From contig JABTUA010000002.1 of assembly GCA_015075635.1 (NCBI GenBank), positions 2,298,708 to 2,362,707 of the forward strand: 64,000 nucleotides of DNA. Direction: 5' to 3'. This document shows, one piece after another, positions 52,171 to 61,922 of the stretch. Under the pieces are notes generated by a model. It had not been told where the DNA came from and searched no databases. It saw only the letters and a list, made by a program, of their open reading frames with translations. Made by a program: the position numbers and the translations under genes. The DNA is from Polyangiaceae bacterium (GTDB lineage Bacteria; Myxococcota_A; Polyangia; Polyangiales; Polyangiaceae). How positions within the stretch are numbered: the stretch's first letter is position 1; each line of letters starts with the position of its first letter.

Positions 52171-53066
52171 GCTGCCCCGTTCTTCACGACGCGGATGAAG
52201 ATGTCTTCCATCGGCGCCAGCACGCGTTCGTAGCGCTCGACCGGCACCTTGGCCTCGAGCAATCGCTCCAGCACCCGCTGCGGGTCGGCCCCCTCGGCGA
52301 GCACCAACCGGTAGGTGCCCGGGCGCTCGACGACGCTCTGTTCGACCTCCGGCAGCTCGGGCAGCTCGCCCTGGATGCCGACGCGGAGCTCGGACGAGCT
52401 GTAGCGCCGCCGCACCTCGTTCACCTCGCCGTAGACCATGAGCTTGCCCTCCGAGAGCAGCGCGACTCGGTCGCAGAGCGTCTCGACCATGCTCATCTGG
52501 TGAGTCGAGAGGATGGTGGTGCGCCCGGAGGCGCGGATCTCGCCGATCAAGTCGCGCACCAGCGCGGTGTTCACCGGGTCGAGACCCGAGAACGGCTCGT
52601 CGAGCACGCACAGCTCCGGCTCCGAGAGCAGCGTGGCGGCGAGCTGCACCTTCTGACCCATGCCCTTGCTGAGCCGCTCCACGTGCTGATTCTCCGTGGA
52701 CGCGAGGCCGATGCGCTCGAGCCAAGTGCGCGCGCGCGCCCGAGCCTCCGACGCTCCGAGGCCCTTCAGCTTGCCGAAGTAGATCATCACGTCGATGACC
52801 TTCTGCTTGGTGTAGAGGCCCCGCTCCTCCGGCAGGTACGCCAGGCGATCCAGGTGCCCGCGGGTGAGCGGCTGGCCGAACAGGGTCACCTTGCCGGCGT
52901 CGGCCCGGACGATGTCCATCAGGATCCGGATGCTGGTGGTCTTGCCCGCGCCGTTCGGGCCGAGCAGGCCGAACACCTCACCCGGTCGCACGTCGAAGGA
53001 CACGCCGGACAAGGCGACCTTGTCGCCGTAGCGCTTCCAGACGTCTTCGAACTCCAGCACGGCCAT
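52167..53066 (-). CDS. ABC transporter ATP-binding protein (NatA-like)
   Basis: 299 residues from ATG 53066. Walker A GPNGAGKTT, Q-loop LPEERGLY, signature LSKGMGQKVQLA, Walker B LCVLDEPFSGLD and the H-loop STHQ are all present. The C-terminal 80 residues (ELRVGIQGELPELPEVEQ) form a DUF4162-type accessory domain. It powers the permease encoded immediately downstream. It is the first gene of the unit; TTGCGA and TAGTGT about 17 bases apart upstream are a weak promoter candidate. Confidence 0.93.
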   Translation of the reverse strand: MAVLEFEDVWKRYGDKVALSGVSFDVRPGEVFGLLGPNGAGKTTSIRILMDIVRADAGKVTLFGQPLTRGHLDRLAYLPEERGLYTKQKVIDVMIYFGKLKGLGASEARARARTWLERIGLASTENQHVERLSKGMGQKVQLAATLLSEPELCVLDEPFSGLDPVNTALVRDLIGEIRASGRTTILSTHQMSMVETLCDRVALLSEGKLMVYGEVNEVRRRYSSSELRVGIQGELPELPEVEQSVVERPGTYRLVLAEGADPQRVLERLLEAKVPVERYERVLAPMEDIFIRVVKNGAA

Positions 53067-53346
53067 GGCTGCTAACACTACTGTCGCAGTCTCGGATCGC
53101 AAGATCACGAACTGGAAGTGAGAGCACCCTTCCACTTGGACTACTGGCGAAGCCAGCGCGTGCTTTCCCTCTGGTCGGAGGAGTCGCCGGGCGCATCACG
53201 GCGCCTGGCGATCGTGCCGACCGAAGGCGCAGCGGGCGCCGGCCGCGCCGGACTTTCTGGTGGGCTCTCGTCACCCTTGCGGATCGGGATCTGAGCCTGC
53301 CACGGACTGCGACGGTAGTGCTGGGCGTGCCCGGGGACGCCGCCCC

Positions 53347-54039
53347 TCATGGCGGCGGCAGAATCGTCAAGGTCACGCGCGAGCGCGCGTTCTGGAAGAA
53401 GGAGGTCAGCGCCAGGGTCAAGCGCTTGCCGACGTACCAGCGGCGGAGCGGCACCTCCACCTCCTCGAAGGGCCGATCGCGGAAGGGCGTCTGCACCGAG
53501 CGATGGATGTTTCGGAGCTCGGCCTCGCTCGGGGCCAGCATGGGCGCCACCATGCGATCGAGGTACAAGCTCGAGCGCGCCTGCCGGCGCAGGATGCTGG
53601 TGAGCTCGCGGCTGTCGATGCCCTCGGCCCGCACCGCCTGCTCGATGGCGATGGGACCGCCGGCGCGTTCGTACAGCATGCGGCGCGCCGACTCGGTCTG
53701 GCGAGAGAGGTCCTGCTCGCTGGGCTCGGGGTCGATGCGCAAGCTGGACAGGAGCGTCTCCGCCACGTGGCGCTCGAGCGCGGCCCGAACGTGCCGCTCC
53801 CGGTAGGGTCGAACGTCGCGGGTGGTCGCGCGGTCCGGATCCGCCAGGGCCTCGATGCGCGCCTCGAACGCGAGCGTGCGCTCGAAGATGAAGCGCGGAG
53901 AGCGCGCACCGCCGGTCTCCGGCGCGCTGAACCGCACCACCGCGCGATCGAGCGCCACGCGTTCGGCGCCCGCCACCCGCGGCGCGAGCGTGAGCCCGAG
54001 AACCACGCAGGCCGCCACGAACGCGCGGAGCGAGCTCAT
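53347..54039 (-). CDS. Secreted helical protein, SurA N-domain-like
   Basis: 230 residues. Signal peptide MSSLRAFVAACVVLGLTLAPRVAGA. The mature part begins ALDRAVVRFSAPE and has helices with ARRMLYERAGGPIAIEQAVR and ELTSILRRQARSSLYLDRMV, resembling the N-terminal chaperone part of SurA-type foldases but without a PPIase domain. The match is loose. Its ATG overlaps the stop of the UPF0158 gene (four bases), so they are co-translated. Confidence 0.6.
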   Translation of the reverse strand: MSSLRAFVAACVVLGLTLAPRVAGAERVALDRAVVRFSAPETGGARSPRFIFERTLAFEARIEALADPDRATTRDVRPYRERHVRAALERHVAETLLSSLRIDPEPSEQDLSRQTESARRMLYERAGGPIAIEQAVRAEGIDSRELTSILRRQARSSLYLDRMVAPMLAPSEAELRNIHRSVQTPFRDRPFEEVEVPLRRWYVGKRLTLALTSFFQNARSRVTLTILPPP

Positions 54040-54803
54040 CGGGCCAGCGGGTGAGGAGCCGAGGAGGGGTTCGGGTCTTCGTCGTCCGGCGCGTCGTCGG
54101 ATCCGCCCTCGGAGTCTGCGCCGGCCTCGCCCTCGGCTCGCTCGTCCCGGCGATGCGAGTAGGTGCGGGCCGCACGCCGGGCTTTGACGAACTCGGCGAA
54201 GGCCAACACCTTGTCCAGGTCGCGTACGCCCAGGTTCTCGGTGATCTCTTTGACCTGACGGCGCAGCGCCTCGGCGCTGCGCCCCCGCCGGCCGCTGAGC
54301 TGATCCTGGGAGATCGGCGCCGTCTCCTGAGCTGGCTCGGGAGAAGCGGGGAAGACCGCGCGCGCGATGGGGTTCAGCGCATGAGCCGCGAGCCAGGCCT
54401 CCATGAACACCCGCAGGCGCTCGCTGCGGAAAGCGAACCAGCGCTCCCGCTCGGGTCCGTGGGACATGAGCACGTCCTTGAAGCGACGAAACGCGCCCTT
54501 GCCGTCGATGGCGTGGGTGAGCCGGTCACGCAGCTCGCCTTCGTCCACCATCGGGATGAACCGCTCCATCCAGCGGTACTGCTCGCGCGAGCTGACCGGC
54601 TCGATGCGCAGGTAGGTGGCGTCCGAGGCGATGCGCGCGTGCATCTCCGGATCCGCGATCCCGTCCACGACGCGCAGCACTTCGCCGGTCCCCAAGTGCA
54701 GGTAGCTGTGTACCTCCGGAGCGTTGTTCTCGAAGGCGTCTTCGAGCGCCTCCCAGTCCACGGGTACGTCGCGCGCCGGTCCTGTGTTGTCCACGTTCGA
54801 CAT
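54036..54803 (-). CDS. UPF0158 family protein
   Basis: 255 residues. N-terminal 135 residues follow UPF0158: VDWEALEDAFENNAPEVHSY, LRIEPVSSREQYRWMERFI and KGAFRRFKDVLMSHGPERERWFAF. After a linker (about 150-165) comes a helical segment and a charged Asp/Glu-rich tail. Cytoplasmic, function unknown. It is upstream of and coupled to the secreted helical protein. Confidence 0.82.
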   Translation of the reverse strand: MSNVDNTGPARDVPVDWEALEDAFENNAPEVHSYLHLGTGEVLRVVDGIADPEMHARIASDATYLRIEPVSSREQYRWMERFIPMVDEGELRDRLTHAIDGKGAFRRFKDVLMSHGPERERWFAFRSERLRVFMEAWLAAHALNPIARAVFPASPEPAQETAPISQDQLSGRRGRSAEALRRQVKEITENLGVRDLDKVLAFAEFVKARRAARTYSHRRDERAEGEAGADSEGGSDDAPDDEDPNPSSAPHPLAR

Positions 54804-54848
54804 GCTTCCTCTGCTAGAGATCCGCTCCGCGTTCCGCTGCTTCCGTCA

Positions 54849-56339
54849 TCAGCTGCCGCTCCGACTGCGACGCACCGCGTCGCGCCAGCCGGCGAGACGC
54901 TCCGAGCGCTCGGCCTCGGCCATGGAAGGATGGAACGTCCGCTCCACCGCGATCATTTGGCTGGCCTCGCCGCCGGTCCGGAACAGGCCGGCGCCGACAC
55001 CGGCGAGCATGGCCGCTCCACGCGCCGTGGACTCGAGCTCGCTCGGGCGCTCGACGACCAGCTGGCCCACGTCGCTCTGAAACTGCATGAGCAGGTCGTT
55101 GGCGGCGGCGCCGCCGTCCACCCGCATGCGACCGAGCGGCTTGCCCAGGTCGTCGGCCATGGCGCCGAGCAAGTCGTTCACCGAGAAGGCGATGCCCTCC
55201 AGCGTGGCCCGCGCGAGGTGAGCCGCCGTGGTCCCGCGGGTCAGGCCCGAGATCAGCCCGCGTGCCCCGGGATCCCAGTACGGCGCGCCGAGCCCTGCCA
55301 GCGCGGGCACGAACGTGACGCCGTCGCTCGAGGCGACCGATCGAGCCAAGTTCTCCACTTCGTGTGCAGACTTTATGAGGCCGAGGCCGTCCCGCAGCCA
55401 CTGCACGGCGGCACCGGCGATGAAAGAGCTGCCTTCCAGGGCATAGACCACCTCGTCGCCGATCTGCCAGCCCACCGTGGAGAGCAGGCCGAATCGGCTC
55501 GGAAGGGGCTTGCTGCCGGCGTTGACCAGCACGAAGGCGCCGGTGCCGTAGGTGCACTTGGCGTCGCCCACCGCGAAGCACGCTTGGCCGAACAGCGCGG
55601 CCTGCTGATCGCCCGCCATGCCCGCGATGGGGATCCCGTCCGGTAGGCCCGGCACCGCGCGGGTGCGGGCGACCTCGCCGGCCGACGGCACGATCTTGGG
55701 CAGCACCGACGCGGGGACTCGCAGCAGATCGCACATCCCGGCGTTCCACTCGCGCTCGGCCAGGTCCATCAGCAGCGTACGCGACGCGTTCGTCACGTCG
55801 ATGACGTGGGGCGCACCGCCTCCGAGCCGGGACACCAGGAAGCTGTCGATGGTGCCGAAGGCGAGCTCCCCCCGGTCGGCGCGGGCGCGGGCACCGTCCA
55901 CGTTGTCGAGCAGCCACTCGAGCTTGGTCCCGGAGAAGTACGGGTCCAGGACCAACCCGGTCACCTCTCGGACGCGCGCCTCGTGACCGAGCCCCTTCAG
56001 CGCGGCGCAGCGCTCCGCCGTGCGCCGGTCCTGCCACACGATGGCGCGATGGACGGCCCGCCCGCTCGCACGCTCCCAGAGCACGACCGTCTCGCGCTGG
56101 TTGGTGATGCCGATGGCTCCGATCTGCTCGCCTCGGACTGCGGCGGCCGCCAAGGCCTCTCGCACCGAGTCTACGACGCTCTGCCAGATCTCCTCGGCGT
56201 CGTGCTCCACCCAGCCGGGTTGGGGAAAGTGCTGGGTGAATTCCCGGTTGGCGCGGCCCAGCGTGCGGCCGTGGGTGTCCATCACGAGCGCAGTCGAGCC
56301 GGTCGTCCCTTGATCGATGGCAAGGATGTGCAAAGTCAC
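54849..56339 (-). CDS. glpK: Glycerol kinase
   Basis: 496 residues, the usual length. Phosphorylates glycerol to glycerol 3-phosphate with ATP. FGGY-family blocks are complete: LAIDQGTTGSTALV, GITNQRET, WQDRRTA, YFSGTKLEWLLD, the catalytic Asp in GMAGDQQAALFGQ, CTYGTGAFVLVN and MRVDGGAAANDLLMQFQSD. No glpF or glpD is adjacent. It is transcribed away from the FHA-cyclase gene, with 121 bases between the starts. Confidence 0.97.
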   Translation of the reverse strand: MTLHILAIDQGTTGSTALVMDTHGRTLGRANREFTQHFPQPGWVEHDAEEIWQSVVDSVREALAAAAVRGEQIGAIGITNQRETVVLWERASGRAVHRAIVWQDRRTAERCAALKGLGHEARVREVTGLVLDPYFSGTKLEWLLDNVDGARARADRGELAFGTIDSFLVSRLGGGAPHVIDVTNASRTLLMDLAEREWNAGMCDLLRVPASVLPKIVPSAGEVARTRAVPGLPDGIPIAGMAGDQQAALFGQACFAVGDAKCTYGTGAFVLVNAGSKPLPSRFGLLSTVGWQIGDEVVYALEGSSFIAGAAVQWLRDGLGLIKSAHEVENLARSVASSDGVTFVPALAGLGAPYWDPGARGLISGLTRGTTAAHLARATLEGIAFSVNDLLGAMADDLGKPLGRMRVDGGAAANDLLMQFQSDVGQLVVERPSELESTARGAAMLAGVGAGLFRTGGEASQMIAVERTFHPSMAEAERSERLAGWRDAVRRSRSGS

Positions 56340-56460
56340 GGCCCCTCAGACTATCAGGCTGAAGCCCGCGGGGAAGAGCGCTCGAGCCCGGAGCAAATCG
56401 CGGGAAACTTTGCGCTCCCTTGTCGTCGCGGGATGAGGACGGTAGCCTTCCCCGTCGAGT

Positions 56461-58365
56461 ATGCCGCGCTTGCTTCTTGCCACGCCGGAAGGCCAACAGG
56501 TGGTCGAGCTGCGCGCGTTCAACTCGCTCGGACGCCACCCCAGCAACACCATCCAACTCCTCGACAAGATCGTTTCGAAGGAGCACTGCATCGTGGAGCG
56601 GCGAGGCGCCGAGTACGTGCTGCGCGATCTGGGCAGCCTGAACGGCACCTACATCAACGGGGAGCGCGTGGCCGTCGGCGGCGAGCAGATGCTGCGCCAC
56701 GGCGACGACATCGCGCTCGGCAGCACGCGCGCCCGCTTCGACGACGGCTCCGGCAAGCCCCTGGCGCCGCCGGTCTGGTCGCCGGCGCCGGCACCAGGCG
56801 CGCCCGGCGCGCCGATGACGGCAGCCGCACCACCGGCTTGGCAGCCGGCCGCGCCGGTGGCCGCGCCGAGCGCCCCGCCGGTCTCGCACCAGCGACCGGT
56901 ACCGATGAGCGCCATCCCCGCGACCACGCCGGCCGGGCCCGGCATGTTGCCGCAGATCCCGCTGTCCGTTCCGGGACCGCAGAGCGTCACCTCCCCCGTT
57001 CAGTACCAACCCTACGACCGGACGCCGACGCTGGACGACCCGGAGAGCGTGCCGCTGCCACCCCTGAACGCGACGCGCGTCGACATGAACGACCAGTCGC
57101 GCGCCATCGGCACGCAGATCGCCGCGACGCAGAAGGGCTTCTTGCCCTACGACCAGCTCGCGTCGAATACTCCCCAGCTCCAGGCGGACTACGAGCGCCT
57201 GCGTCTCTCGCACGAGCTCTCGCGCGAGATCGCGATGGAGCGCGACCTGCGGGTCCTGCTCAACAAGATCCTGCTCACGATCTTCAAGTTCGTGCGCGCC
57301 GATCGCGGGGTGATCTTCCTCAGGGACGCCAGCGGAGAGCTGCGGCCGGGCGCCAGCCTCCGGCGCGACGGCACCGACTCCCCGATCAGCGTCTCCTCCA
57401 CGATCATGAACCACGTGATCAAGGAGCGGGCGACCGTGCTCACCCACGACGCCGCGATGGATTTCGCGGCTTCCAAGGGCAAGAGCATGATCCTGAACCG
57501 GATCAGCTCGGCCATCGTCGCGCCGCTGTTGCACAACGACGAGATCCTCGGGGTGCTGTGGCTGGACAGCGAGACACTGGCTCAGTTCCAGCCCAAGGAC
57601 ATGGAGATCGTGACGGCCATCGCCGCGCAGGCCGCGATGTTCATCGAGATCAACATCCTGGGTAAGAAGATCGAGCAGGAGATCGTCAACCGCGAGCGCT
57701 TCAGCCGCCTGCTCTCGCCGAACATCGCCCAGCGCGTGCTCTCCGGGGAGCTCGAGGTCACCAAGGGCGGCCAGCTCGTGCAGGAGTGCACGGTGTTCAA
57801 CTCCGACATCCGCGGCTTCACGCGCATGAGCGAGGGTGCCGAGCCACAGGTCATCGTCGACATGCTGAACGAGTACTTCGAGCAGATGGTCGAGGTCTTG
57901 TTCAAGTACGAGGGTACGCTCGACAAGTTCATGGGCGACGGCATCATGGCGCTGTGGGGCGCGCCGGTGGCCCACCCGGACGACGCGACGCGCTCGGTGG
58001 CGTGTGCCATCGAGCAGATGGAAGTCCTCGGGCGCTTCAACCGCGAGCGCGTCGCCGACAACCAGCCGCCGCTCGGCATCGGCATCGGCATCCACACGGG
58101 GCCGCTGGTCGCGGGCTACATCGGCAGCTCGCGCGCCCTCTCGTACACGGTTATCGGCGACGTGGCGAACACCAGCGCGCGCCTATGCGGCATCGCCGCC
58201 GCGGGCCAGATCCTGGTGAGCGAGCAGACGCTGGCGCGCCTCGCCGAGCGCTACGAGTACGAGGAGCTGCCGCCCGCGCAGCTCAAGGGCAAAGGCAAGC
58301 CGTTCCGCGTGTTCAACGTGCTGGGGCGCGCGCCGGCGGTCCAGGTGCCGGCATCGGTGGGATGA
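56461..58365 (+). CDS. FHA-GAF-class III adenylate/guanylate cyclase
   Basis: 634 residues. FHA domain (about 5-95: GRHPSNTIQL, VSKEHC, LNGTYING), a Pro/Ala linker (about 100-200), a GAF domain (about 250-400: RADRGVIFLRDASG, SSAIVAPLLHNDEILGVLWL) and a class III cyclase (about 425-625). Metal-binding Asp residues are in FNSDIRGFTRMSEG and MGDGIMALWGAP, and the Asn/Arg pair in GDVANTSARLCG. It likely makes a cyclic nucleotide in response to a phosphoprotein and a small ligand. Its stop overlaps the TlpA-like gene. Confidence 0.92.
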   Translation: MPRLLLATPEGQQVVELRAFNSLGRHPSNTIQLLDKIVSKEHCIVERRGAEYVLRDLGSLNGTYINGERVAVGGEQMLRHGDDIALGSTRARFDDGSGKPLAPPVWSPAPAPGAPGAPMTAAAPPAWQPAAPVAAPSAPPVSHQRPVPMSAIPATTPAGPGMLPQIPLSVPGPQSVTSPVQYQPYDRTPTLDDPESVPLPPLNATRVDMNDQSRAIGTQIAATQKGFLPYDQLASNTPQLQADYERLRLSHELSREIAMERDLRVLLNKILLTIFKFVRADRGVIFLRDASGELRPGASLRRDGTDSPISVSSTIMNHVIKERATVLTHDAAMDFAASKGKSMILNRISSAIVAPLLHNDEILGVLWLDSETLAQFQPKDMEIVTAIAAQAAMFIEINILGKKIEQEIVNRERFSRLLSPNIAQRVLSGELEVTKGGQLVQECTVFNSDIRGFTRMSEGAEPQVIVDMLNEYFEQMVEVLFKYEGTLDKFMGDGIMALWGAPVAHPDDATRSVACAIEQMEVLGRFNRERVADNQPPLGIGIGIHTGPLVAGYIGSSRALSYTVIGDVANTSARLCGIAAAGQILVSEQTLARLAERYEYEELPPAQLKGKGKPFRVFNVLGRAPAVQVPASVG

Positions 58366-58883
58366 GGCTTCCGCGTTCCCACCTGCTCGCCTGGGGGCTC
58401 TCCATGGCTGCGGTAGGGCTCTTCGGCTGCGGCGGGCAGGCTGCCAGCATGCCGGCCTCGGCCCCGAGCCCGCTCTCCGGCAAGCCGCTGCCGAGCTTCA
58501 AGCGCACCACGCTGAGCGGCGAGTCCCTGGACACCAAGACCCTGGTCGGGCGCGTGGTCGTGGCGAAGTTCTTCGCCGACTACTGCGCGCCCTGCAAGAA
58601 GACGCTTCCCGCCGCCCAGGAGCTGGCCCGCGAGCACCCGGACGTGACGTTCATCGGCGTCTCGGAGGACGAGCGCGCCTCCACGGCCGCCGAGCTGGTG
58701 CGGCGCTATTCCCTGACCTTTCCGGTCGTCCACGACTCCGGGCAGGTGCTCTCCGGCCGCTTCCGCATCAGCGAGATGCCGGCCACCTTCGTCGCCGGGC
58801 GCGACGGCGTGGTGCGCTGGGTCGGCGGCGAGAACCAGGGCGAAGACGCGCTCCGAGACGCCATCGAGCTGGTCAAGAAGTGA
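58362..58883 (+). CDS. TlpA/ResA-like thioredoxin-fold lipoprotein
   Basis: 173 residues from ATG 58362 (four-base overlap with the cyclase). Signal peptide with lipobox GLFGC, then a thioredoxin fold with redox motif CAPC in FFADYCAPCKKTLPAAQ and cis-Pro in ISEMPATFV. These reduce or oxidise thiols in the periplasm, for example during cytochrome c maturation. Coupling to a cyclase is uncommon. Confidence 0.88.
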   Translation: MRLPRSHLLAWGLSMAAVGLFGCGGQAASMPASAPSPLSGKPLPSFKRTTLSGESLDTKTLVGRVVVAKFFADYCAPCKKTLPAAQELAREHPDVTFIGVSEDERASTAAELVRRYSLTFPVVHDSGQVLSGRFRISEMPATFVAGRDGVVRWVGGENQGEDALRDAIELVKK

Positions 58884-58979
58884 GGCCGCTGATGCGCCGC
58901 GTCGGCGCTGGTCAGACCTGTCGTCGCGACAACCCCTTGGCACGCGGGCCTCGGGTCTGCGACTCTCCGCGCCGCTGCC

Positions 58980-59930
58980 ATGGCCCACGTGCTCGCGTTC
59001 GAGAAACCGGTCGTCGAGCTGGTCTCGCGAGTGCGCGAGCTGCGCGAGCTGGCCAGCTCCGACGCGCGGCTGGCTCCCGAGCTCAAGCGGCTGGAGGAGA
59101 AGGCCGCCCGGCTCGCCCGCGAGATGTTCTCGCAGCTCGAGCCGATGCAGAAGGTGCAGCTGTCGCGGCACCCGAGCCGACCCTACACGCTGGACTACTT
59201 CGCGCGCTTGTTCGACGACTTCGTCGAGCTCTCGGGTGATCGACGCTTCGCGGAGGACGCCTCCATCGTCGGAGGCCTGGCCCGCTACCACGATCGCAGC
59301 GTGGTCGTGCTGGGGCACCAGAAGGGCCGCACGACCAAGGAGAACATGGTCAGGAACTTCGGGATGCCCAATCCCGAGGGTTACCGCAAGGCGACTCGGC
59401 TCTACGAGCTCGCCGATCGCTTCCGCCTGCCGGTCCTCGCCTTCATCGACACGCCCGGGGCGTTCCCCGGCATCGAAGGCGAAGAACGTGGTCAGGCGGA
59501 GGCCATCGCACACGCCATCGAGGTCATGGCGCGCATCGGCGTGCCGGTCGTCACCACCATCATCGGCGAAGGCGGCTCCGGGGGCGCGCTGGCCCTCGGC
59601 ATCGGCAACCGCGTGTTGATCCTGGAGTTCAGCTACTACTCCGTGATCTCGCCGGAGGGCTGCGCCGCGATCTTGTGGAAGGACGGCTCGCTGGCCCCGA
59701 AGGCCGCCGAGCGCCTCAAGATCACCGCGCCCGACCTGCTCGAGCTCGGTTGCGTGGACGCCATCGTGGACGAGCCACCCGGCGGCGCACACCAGGACCA
59801 CGACGACGCGGCTCGCCGGCTGGACCGGGCGCTGTGGGAGGCGCTGGTGTCGCTGGACGGGCTCTCTCCAGACGAGCTGGCCGCCGACCGCTATCAGCGC
59901 TTCCGCCGGCTCGGCTCGTTCGTGGCCTGA
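58980..59930 (+). CDS. accA: Acetyl-CoA carboxylase carboxyltransferase subunit alpha
   Basis: 316 residues. Transfers the carboxyl group from biotin to acetyl-CoA to give malonyl-CoA, with AccD as partner. Family blocks: FDDFVELSGDRRFAEDASIVGG, GHQKGRTTKENMVRNFGMP, IDTPGAFPGIEGEERGQAEA, GEGGSGGALALG, SYYSVISPEGCAAILWKD. Full length. accD, accB and accC are not nearby. Its last 37 bases overlap the end of the convergent kinase gene. Confidence 0.97.
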   Translation: MAHVLAFEKPVVELVSRVRELRELASSDARLAPELKRLEEKAARLAREMFSQLEPMQKVQLSRHPSRPYTLDYFARLFDDFVELSGDRRFAEDASIVGGLARYHDRSVVVLGHQKGRTTKENMVRNFGMPNPEGYRKATRLYELADRFRLPVLAFIDTPGAFPGIEGEERGQAEAIAHAIEVMARIGVPVVTTIIGEGGSGGALALGIGNRVLILEFSYYSVISPEGCAAILWKDGSLAPKAAERLKITAPDLLELGCVDAIVDEPPGGAHQDHDDAARRLDRALWEALVSLDGLSPDELAADRYQRFRRLGSFVA

Positions 59931-61831
59931 GGCTCGGCGAGCGAGACGCGGCGCGCCGCCGACGCGAGCACGCGTGCCGCCGCCGGCGGCAATAGGTGCC
60001 GCAGCCTCCAGACCTGGAGCAGGGCCGCGTCCTGGGTCGTGGCCAGGCGCCGGACCCCGAAGCTGACCAGCGCAGCGCACAAGACGACCACGGCCGTGCT
60101 GGTGATCCAGAGCACTACGAACGTGGCCGTCGGGGGGAACCTGACCGCGTTCGGCAGCACGTGAACCACGTCGTGCTCGAAGGAGTACGATTGCGGCAGA
60201 ACGCCCGCGAGCTGGAGCAGCGGCGGGACCGCCACTGCGGCCACGCTGCACGCCACGGCGAGCCGGCGCAGCGCCCGATCGGCGCGCATGGAGAAGACGA
60301 AGGCGGTGGCCGCCAGGATGGTCACCGCCGGCACCACGACGAAGGGACCGGCGAAGGCGCCCAAGGTCGCGATGGCCACGAAGGTCACCACCACCACCAG
60401 GGCGCGCAGCGCGCGCTGGTGCCGCCCGGTCAGCGCGACCTTCGCGTTGTAGCCGACGAGCACCGCGATGCAGGCGCTGATCACCGCGAACGGCATCCAG
60501 TCCCGGACTCCCATCGCGGTGGAGAGCGCCACGAGCCCGATCCAGACCACGGCGAGCGCCACGACGACGCGCGCCGTCTCGTGCGCCTGCGCCTGCGCGG
60601 CCTTCTCCAGCTCCTCGCGCGCGCCAGTGGGCAAGGTCTCGGGCTCGGCCAGCACGACGTCCATCACCGCTTCGAGCGCGGGCTTGCACTCGGGGTCCAG
60701 CGACAGGGCGCGCCCGAGCTCCGCCAGGGCCTCCGAGCGCGCCCGGTCGCGCTCGCCCGGGAGCTCGGACGCAGCAGCGAGCGCCGCCATGGCACGGGTC
60801 ACCAGGCGAGCCGCTTCGCCGCGCCGGCGCTCGAAGTCTCGAGCGCCCTCCAGGTACCCTTCGAGCGCGGCGTGCAGCGCGTCGGCGCCGCGGGTACGCT
60901 GCTCGGGATCGACCGCGGTGGCGGCCGCGCAGGCGTCGATGAGCTCGGGCTCGAGCTCCGGGCGCGCCTCCAAGCGGCTGCGCACCTCGGGATCTTCGTC
61001 CACCTCCGCCAGGGCCAGGGCCGCGTCGCCGCCCTTGCGGAGCGCCTCGAGCGTGAGGCACTCGAACAGTATGGCGCCCAGGGCGAACACGTCGGCGCGC
61101 TCGTCCACGGCCTCCGCGCGTCCCTTCTGCTCCGGCGCCATGTACTCCGGCGTCCCGAGCACCGAGCCGTCGTGGGTCAGGCGCTCCCCGGACTCCGCGC
61201 GCGAGAGCTCATCGCCGTCCGGGACCTCGTCCGCTTCTCCTCTCACTTTGGCGATGCCCCAGTCCAGGACGTACACCTCGCCGAAGTCGCCCAGCATGAT
61301 GTTGGCCGGCTTCAGATCGCGGTGCACCACGCCGTGCGCGTGGGCGTAGTGGAGCACCTGACAGACTTGGCTCAGCGCCACCACCAGTCGCCGCGACGAG
61401 AAGCGCTCCGTCATCTCCGGATCTCCGTCGCAGAGACGGTCCAGCACCTCCGCGAGAGTGAGCCCGCTGACCCGGCGCATGGTGAAGTAAGCATCGCCGG
61501 TCGGCGAGATCCCGATGTCGAAGACCGGCACGATGCCGGGGTGCTGCAGCGCGCCCTGCACGCGCGCCTCGCGCAGGAAGCGCTGGCGAACGCGCCGCGA
61601 GTGCCGGTGATCGGAGCGGATCGCCTTGGACACGACCCGGCGGTCCAGCCACAGATCGTGCAGGTGTGTCAGCACGCCCATGCCGCCGGTGCTGGCCTCA
61701 CCGGAAGCCCGATAGCGCGCCAGGAAGTCACCGGTCAGCGCGTCGAAGAGCCCCGGCTCGGGAGGCCGGACGCTGCCACTCGAAGGGACCGCAGGAAGCG
61801 TCTCTGCTTCGCGCCTGGACCGAGCGCTCAA
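59894..61831 (-). CDS. Ser/Thr kinase with multi-helix membrane C-terminus
   Basis: 645 residues. N-terminal kinase domain (about 40-330): GEASTGGMGVL, VVSKAI, HRDLKPANI, DWGIAK in place of DFG, GTPEYMAPEQ. A helical linker with GRALSLDPECKPALEAV (TPR-like) follows, then six or so membrane segments (about 430-605), then an Arg-rich tail. The DWG variant keeps the metal-binding Asp, so activity is expected. The membrane block may sense the envelope. Tail-to-tail overlap with accA. Confidence 0.9.
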   Translation of the reverse strand: MSARSRREAETLPAVPSSGSVRPPEPGLFDALTGDFLARYRASGEASTGGMGVLTHLHDLWLDRRVVSKAIRSDHRHSRRVRQRFLREARVQGALQHPGIVPVFDIGISPTGDAYFTMRRVSGLTLAEVLDRLCDGDPEMTERFSSRRLVVALSQVCQVLHYAHAHGVVHRDLKPANIMLGDFGEVYVLDWGIAKVRGEADEVPDGDELSRAESGERLTHDGSVLGTPEYMAPEQKGRAEAVDERADVFALGAILFECLTLEALRKGGDAALALAEVDEDPEVRSRLEARPELEPELIDACAAATAVDPEQRTRGADALHAALEGYLEGARDFERRRGEAARLVTRAMAALAAASELPGERDRARSEALAELGRALSLDPECKPALEAVMDVVLAEPETLPTGAREELEKAAQAQAHETARVVVALAVVWIGLVALSTAMGVRDWMPFAVISACIAVLVGYNAKVALTGRHQRALRALVVVVTFVAIATLGAFAGPFVVVPAVTILAATAFVFSMRADRALRRLAVACSVAAVAVPPLLQLAGVLPQSYSFEHDVVHVLPNAVRFPPTATFVVLWITSTAVVVLCAALVSFGVRRLATTQDAALLQVWRLRHLLPPAAARVLASAARRVSLAEPQATNEPSRRKR

Positions 61832-61922
61832 GCGCGCCTCGGCGCCGTCGGAGGTAGGAGCATGCCAATCGTCAGGTTAGCCGGGGCCTGACACCACGGC
61901 CAGCCGCGCCGCTCGCGAAATG

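Noticed and set aside
54814..58095. A long minus-strand frame of about 1090 codons spanning glpK and the cyclase
   Set aside because: It runs through two well-supported genes in other frames and has biased composition with no recognisable domain.
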